Assembly: GCF_000003605.2 (NCBI RefSeq)
Contig: NW_003133844.1
Coordinates: 11,245 to 22,169 of the forward strand
DNA: 10,925 bases
Source: Saccoglossus kowalevskii
Lineage: Eukaryota; Hemichordata; Enteropneusta; Harrimaniidae
Direction of reading: 5' to 3'
This document shows positions 1 through 6,453 of this stretch, piece by piece (position 1 is the first letter of the stretch; each line of letters begins with the position of its first letter). The notes below the pieces were generated by a model. That model searched no databases. It had not been told where the DNA came from and saw only the letters and a list, made by a program, of their open reading frames with translations. The position numbers were made by a program, and so were the translations under genes.

Positions 1-124
1 CATTTTGTTCATCTAAATATCACACCATGACTTGGTAGGTAAATGTTTGCTCACTGTACCTTTAGTTTGGCTTCTCCAGTAGCTCCTGTAACCTTCATAC
101 TCATACTGGTCATATCTTTGGTAG

Positions 125-178
125 TCAGTGGCTCTGTGTTGCTTCTTCTTTAAAATGTGTATATAACATCTGATAAAT
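125..178 (-). CDS. SKA2-like gene, candidate terminal exon 7
   Basis: After a strong acceptor (TTTTTTGTATTTAG, ending at 179) the phase-0 frame gives IYQMLYTHFKEEATQSH and then TGA at 127-125. Joined to exon 6 it makes VNKIYQMLYTHF, an amphipathic helix fitting the SKA1 helix that starts INDVIKEI. The domain would then end early, without its beta-strands. In a second frame just past the stop (about 118-62) an open stretch ends at a donor-like AAG|GTACAG. So this may instead be an internal exon with a one-base shift, or a different acceptor may be used. A competing terminal exon exists at 1191-1316. No polyadenylation signal is visible before the window edge. Confidence 0.4.
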   Translation of the reverse strand: MYQMLYTHFKEEATQSH

Positions 179-3100
179 CTAAATACAAAAAATCACTTTG
201 GGTTTACACACTATATTGTCATGACAACAGCAATAGGAAATTGTACAAACATCAATAATGTTAAAACATGTATACTGAATTGTTATTTTTACATCTTCTA
301 TTGTTTCTAGCAGTATTCATTCATCTGTGCTCAGTGATTGTTTTTTGTGTGTGAATTAAGAAGAGATACTCAGTTGGCATAAAAAAAAATATGGCCACTT
401 TTAAAAAGACTTCAAAATTTCGCCAAAATCATGAATAACAAGACATGAATGTCACAGTCCCAGTTATTCAATTATAAATACTCACGTTAAAATAACACAT
501 GGAACATCTGCAAACAATTGGATTAATATGTACTCTATGTGGGTACAACTCATCATAAAGTGATTTCCCTTAATTTGATAACTGAAAAGTTTCATTGACA
601 TTTGTATATTACCAGGACGTGGGTTTGTTTCAGTATCACCACTATAATTCCCATCAAAATGTAGCCCTGACACCCCTCTACATTTTCTACTGAGATTGGT
701 AATGGTACCAATCTGTCACAACTCGCAAGAACAAGGTCATGAACAGGTCATGACATCACTAAAAACCCTAGCATTACAATCTAAGCTAATTATTTATACT
801 GAGCATGCTCAGTTGTTCTCTCAGTGCAGTAGAGAGAGGTAGTTTCGGATGAAAATCATGAAAAAGACCCACTTAGGATTTTCAGATCTGAAAAAAAAAA
901 TTATGTGCATAATCGGCAGAGACTTGTTCATCAAACTGCCAAGTTTCATCGATATCTGCTGCAGAATTTCTGAGAAAATGTTAGAGATGTCCCAAACAGG
1001 AAATTGAAATAAGAATTGTGCCTTAAACAGGGACTAACTAATTCTGCTCTACCACGTGTATTGGTAATTCACAGTAATTTTTTTTAAAAAAAGCTCGCAA
1101 AATCTTTTCAAAATGATCCATTTTCTATTTAAGTTGTATTGCTGGCATAACTTAGTTGAAAGCCCTTTTAATGTTTGACTTAGCTAAAAATTAAATCTGA
1201 AAGTTACAACGTTTGCGAGTTGTACTGATAAAAACTTGACACATTACGCCATTTAAGGTTTTCACAACAAAAACTCCCATCATGCATTGCTGTTCAAATG
1301 CTGCTTCAAGAGCATGCTAAACACAACACAACCTAGGAAGTACATAATGTTTGATGTTCAAAGTTCACTTGAACACTGTAGTGACAAGACTAAAACACTC
1401 CTATAATTTTAAATAGGAGGGAACTAATGGCCATTCACATGTGAGTGTGGTATGAATGGCGGACTAATCTTGATCTTGATCATTGAATAAAGAATCTTAT
1501 GTGTGACTCAGTGACTTGATTACATCCTAAGATGCTGAAAACTCAGTGATTTGATGACACCCTAAGATGCTGAAAACTCAGTGACTTGATGACACCCTAA
1601 GATGCTGAAAACTCGTAGTGACTTGATGACACCCTAAGATGCTGAAAACTCAGTGACTTGATGACACCCTAAGATGCTGAAAACTCAGTGACTTGATGAC
1701 ACCCTAAGATGCTGAAAACTCATAGTGACTTGATGACACCCTAAGATGCTGAAAACTCAGTGATTTGATGACACCCTAAGATGCTGAAAACACTGACTTG
1801 ATGACACCCTAAGATGCTGAAAACACTGTGATTTGATGACACCCTAAGATTCTGAAAACACTGACTTGATGACACCCTAAGATGCTGAAAACACTGACTT
1901 GATGACACCCTAAGATGCTTAAAACTCACACACAACTGAAGCTACGAAACTGTTGATATTCGGCTATTGCAAACAACCACTGGAATGTGTTATACAAAAC
2001 AAAGCTCCACTGGGGAAATCGGACAGCGCCCTCTAGTGTCATCATTATGACCATTGTCCTACCTTATTCACATCCGCTAGTTTGACTCTTCCTCTGATCA
2101 ATGACGATACGGACATAAACTCATCTTTGCTGATATCAACAAACTCACCATTCTTCCGTAGTTCAGCAGCACTTTCAGCTACAAATAAATTAAATTTAAA
2201 AAAAAAATAGTTGTCAGTATACATGTACTATTCTTGACTTTTTTGTTAATAATTATACCATTCTTTTATTTTTAAATAGTCACAATGTAAACATGTACAT
2301 TCTGTATTTAGAGAGGATTTTCGGGAGAGCTACTTGATGAATCCATTATCAGCCAATAAGAGAGCTACTTGATGAATCCATTATCAGCCAATAAGAGACT
2401 ACTTGAGGACTTCCTTATCAGCCAATAAGAGAGCTACTTGAAGACTCCCTTATCAGCCAATAAGAGAGATGCTTGTTGACTCCATCATCAGCCAATAAGA
2501 GAGCTACTTGAGGACTCTCATATCTGCTAATAAGAGAGCCAATTGATTACTCCCTTATAGGCCAATAAGAGAGCTCCTTGATGATTTTGTCAGACTCAGG
2601 ATCCTGACAAAATCAGTCTTTTTAGAGTACACATCGCTGTCTAAAATATTTTCCAGGAAAATAACTGCCAGTACATCAATTGATTGTTGGGTGACTGACC
2701 AATGGCAATGAAGAAGAGAGCTTGTAGTTTTAGATTTCAAATTTCTAAACCTGGTTGCACAACTTGTCTATGTGTATATGCCCTGTAAACAAACACGTCA
2801 GCTGACTTTGACAATGGCAATCAAAAACACGACAAAAGCAACTCAACAACAAAAAAACAAGAAACTGACTTACCTTCTACTGCAGGTGAAGGAAGTGCAT
2901 CTGCAATTGCACATGCCCCTTCCTGAAATTAACAAATAGTATGGCAAGTGAGTGAGTTTTAACACCAATCCATGGCCTCATATAATTATATATGAGGAAG
3001 CCGTTGACTGGAAAATATTACACAACAAAGCTTAACCCACAAGAATCTTACAAGTTTCTGTTTCAAAAGTGGAACATATTTATTGAAATAGACACAAGTT

Positions 3101-6100
3101 ATTAACTTTCTTCCCCCTAGGATGAAATAACTGTTGTCGTAAATAACTTGCAAAATGTATTTTTTTTTATTGAAATAAAGATACATGTTAAGCATTATTT
3201 CATAAAAAACAAATAATCATCAGAATTTCCTAATAATTAAACAATGATGAATGATCCACCAACCCATAATGGACGAAAAGTTACTTTGTGACATATATGT
3301 ACGAGGCGCAAGCAAGTGTGCTTGAGCAGACGATGATCTCGCACAAAATTGTCTGATTTTGATATTGAAATCAGCTGCTATTGGAAAAGGACCATTTTAT
3401 TTGATGCCGATTTTAGTATTAAATACTTGATACCTAATAATTTCTTTTCTTTTTAAATAGTTTCTCCTTTATTCGTTTTCAAAAACAACATTTGATTCAT
3501 ATCCATGGCACAGGATGGTTATATGGGATACATTATCACGAATAATCTGCTGCAATGACGTCATAAAATCCACTCGTATTGATAATGCTATAATATAATT
3601 CTTGATACACTACTTTTTCATCTGGGTCAAGAAAATCTGACTTAATAGTAGCCGCCTAACTTTACAATATCAAAACTATCATGCATGCATAGTAGAAATG
3701 TCTAATACAGACATATCACGGCATTGAGCCAAGCACTATAGTGTCCACTGCTTCTTTTACTTGGAATAAAAAATTGTTAACTTATTCTGAGGTTACTGGC
3801 AATAACCACAAATGAAAAATCAACTTACACAATATTCTCCACCAAAATCTTCGGACGACTGTCTTGTGTTATAATGTTTGGATTCTTGTGTTTCATCTGT
3901 CTGTGATAAGTTTAAACCCAACATTGCTTCCGCCATCTTGTCTTCTTCAGTTTGCTCTTGGGGCTACATATGTAAAATTACATTTACAGAAATGACATTA
4001 CAAACTTTCTACTTTAAGGTGGTGGCACATTTTGTAGATTTTAAAGGTCAGATTGTACGCAAAGGTGCATGCATCTGGAGGGAATTCCCCATGAAATTAT
4101 TTTTTCAATAATTTGAATGAATGGAGTATTTGTTTTTCACATCAAAGCAGCAATCTGAAATGTTTGTCTTTTTAGGTCATAGGTCGATATAATATGTAAG
4201 CACATAAGATTAAACAGATCCAATAACAATTGCATACATAATTACATTTCCCTTTACACACACCGGTGCAATTAACTGATGTAGGCCATGGTTTACCGGT
4301 AATAACATTTGTTTAGCCACTAAAAGTGAACATAGCTCCTACATGTACATGTATATACGTAAGGTATTTGAGTGGGACAAAACGCAAATGTTTTTGCATG
4401 GTTCTCTAATTGATTGTATTTTTTGACAACTTGACTATAAAAACAATAATGTAATCTATACAGTGTTTCACCTGATATATTATTGATTGTATATTTTAGT
4501 TGAATGAAAATTATGTAATTGTAACATCTATGATTGCGCAATCACAGGGAATTCAAACTATTGAGCATACGCATATTTTATTTCCCAAGATGCTTATGAC
4601 ATCACACAGCAAAAAATGTGTGCGACATCTGAATGGGATATACTACAGTCACATCTAGGTATTAGTAGAGTGACAAATGGCGAGTGGACGATGCATACAT
4701 TTTAGGCTGAATAAAAAGATACACTTCTCATTGTTGCCAGTTATATCACTAATAAATCAAAGAAAGCTTAGAAAGAACTCCTGTGTGCTGAAAGTATTGA
4801 AGACATGTTAAAAATTAATTAGCCTTTCAAACAAGAAGCTTGGCAATTAATATTTGTCTGCTATTTGTGATGCACAATGTGAAAACAATGTGTTCAAAAT
4901 TATTGTAGTTTATAATACTCCCAGAAAACAAATTTAATTTTACATCTGTGGTTTTCAGTCTAAATTATTTCAGAGCATCTCCACCACAAGTTCAATATGA
5001 TAATATAATAGATAATCAATACGCATGTTTTTCATTATTAAATAAACACAGCTGTGGATTACACCAGAGCATCTACAGTATATGAACCAAGTTTCAATGA
5101 AATGTGATGATTATGCACATTGTGCAAATTCAGCAATTAGTATGAATTTAAATTCAAAACTAAAGCATTCATATCACAGGAACTATAATCAAGTGTTCGC
5201 AGTCTCTATGAGTGCACGCGCACTGCGAGTTCACAACACAGTAACCAGTCTTGTTATTGGTTTTTGATACATTCTGAATATGCCACGCATCCAACTGTGC
5301 CTAGCATGTCGTTGACCGTTATTCGTAAATCATGTAGTCAATTTGTGTAGTTTTCTTCATTTATTCTGCAGATATAGTTCCTGGGCTCCCTGTGGTCTTA
5401 TTGAAATGCAATAATTGATTTTTTGAAAAATAATTGGTAATTATCATGCAATTAGTTGTCACCAAGACAAATGCCGCTCCAACGTTAACAACATCTGTTC
5501 AACTCAAGAAAACACAATGCTATCAATGTCTGATTCAATAACAATTCTGCATGTTTAGTCAGTTCGTTTTATGTGACGAAAAGAACACCTCAACGCCTAG
5601 TTTTGCGATATAAACTTACCCACCACATAGTTATTAGATAGATTTCAATTCCAAACTAATTAGGTCGGTGTATTGTTCCAGGGCATACATGTACCAAGTT
5701 TCATTATAATGAGATAAGCCGAAAATTAAATCATTATGCAAATTAGGTAATTATTATGGATGCATAATAATTCAAAATTAATTAGTTGCCTTGTCAACAA
5801 CAAGGTTCATTGAAAAAAGATAAGTACTTGAGATATAAGCTGCAAAATGGATAATTATTATGAAATCACATAATTTTAATGTGAAATAAATGCGGTCTGC
5901 GCAATGTCACAGAGCTTTCAGAAGTTTCATTGAAATGTAATGATTAGTACTTGAAATATCAGCAAAAAAGCAAACGTTTTACTAATTACAAAAATGTATG
6001 TATGCAAATTAGGTAATTAATATGCATGGATATAAACCGAAAACTTATTAGGTCTGTGCATTGCTCTATGACATCTGAGTACCAAGTTTCAATTCAATGT

Positions 6101-6420
6101 GATGAATTAGTATTTGGGATATCAGTTTGAAAGCTGAAAATTTATGCAAATTAGGTAACTAATATGCATGGATTTTTATTTCAAAACTAATCAGCTCTGC
6201 TCATTCTCTCAGAGTATCTATGTAACCAGTTTCATCAAAATCCAATGAGTAATTCTTATTATCATGCAAATAGGGTAATTATTATGCATGGATTTAACCC
6301 AAAACCCAATCAAATTTGTGCATTAGCCCAGAGCATCCACACATCAAGTTCCATCAAAATCCAACATTTTTTTTTTTGAATATCTATAAAATAGGTGGGA
6401 ACAGGCGGACACGCACACAT

Positions 6421-6453
<33 letters not shown>

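Larger units (their letters stand above)
179..2062 (-). other. Intron 6 of the SKA2-like gene
   Basis: About 1.9 kb between exons 6 and 7. It holds a 12-copy minisatellite (1507-1927), a CTCF-like core motif (2023-2037), a DR5 pair of AGGTCA (734-750), a 16-bp palindrome (798-813) and an inverted repeat GATTGGTA/TACCAATC (694-713). No conserved coding segment was recognised in 179-1500. Confidence 0.5.
2179..2873 (-). other. Intron 5 of the SKA2-like gene
   Basis: Contains minisatellite B (2325-2586) followed at once by a perfect hairpin (2583-2614). The remaining sequence (2615-2873) shows no recognised feature; the minus-strand open frame around 2555-2740 has no family likeness and crosses the repeat. 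Confidence 0.7.

Noticed and set aside
62-154. Minus-strand frame reading TDYQRYDQYEYEGYRSYW up to the donor at 61
   Set aside because: Tyr-rich and open, and phase 0 if the weak AAAG acceptor is used, but it has no SKA1 likeness and the acceptor is poor compared with the one ending at 179.
484-505. 22-base micro-exon between a good acceptor (TTTGCAG) and a good donor (AAC|GTGAGT) on the minus strand
   Set aside because: In the phase left by exon 6 it reaches a stop within seven codons and adds no SKA1-like residues.
718-1223. 11-bp inverted pair ACAACTCGCAA / TTGCGAGTTGT, as possible ends of a 500-bp element
   Set aside because: Similarity does not extend beyond 11 bp on either side and no target duplication is visible.
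1191-1316. Alternative terminal exon of the SKA2-like gene (acceptor GTGTTTAG, 41 codons from HALEAAFEQQ, then TAA)
   Set aside because: The phase fits exon 6, but hydrophobic spacing matches the SKA1 helix less well than exon 125-178 and the tail has no family likeness. Kept only as a fallback.
1741-1935. 64-codon minus-strand open frame with repeated HLRVSSSQCF
   Set aside because: It is a translation of minisatellite A; the periodicity and frame changes follow the DNA repeat, not a protein.
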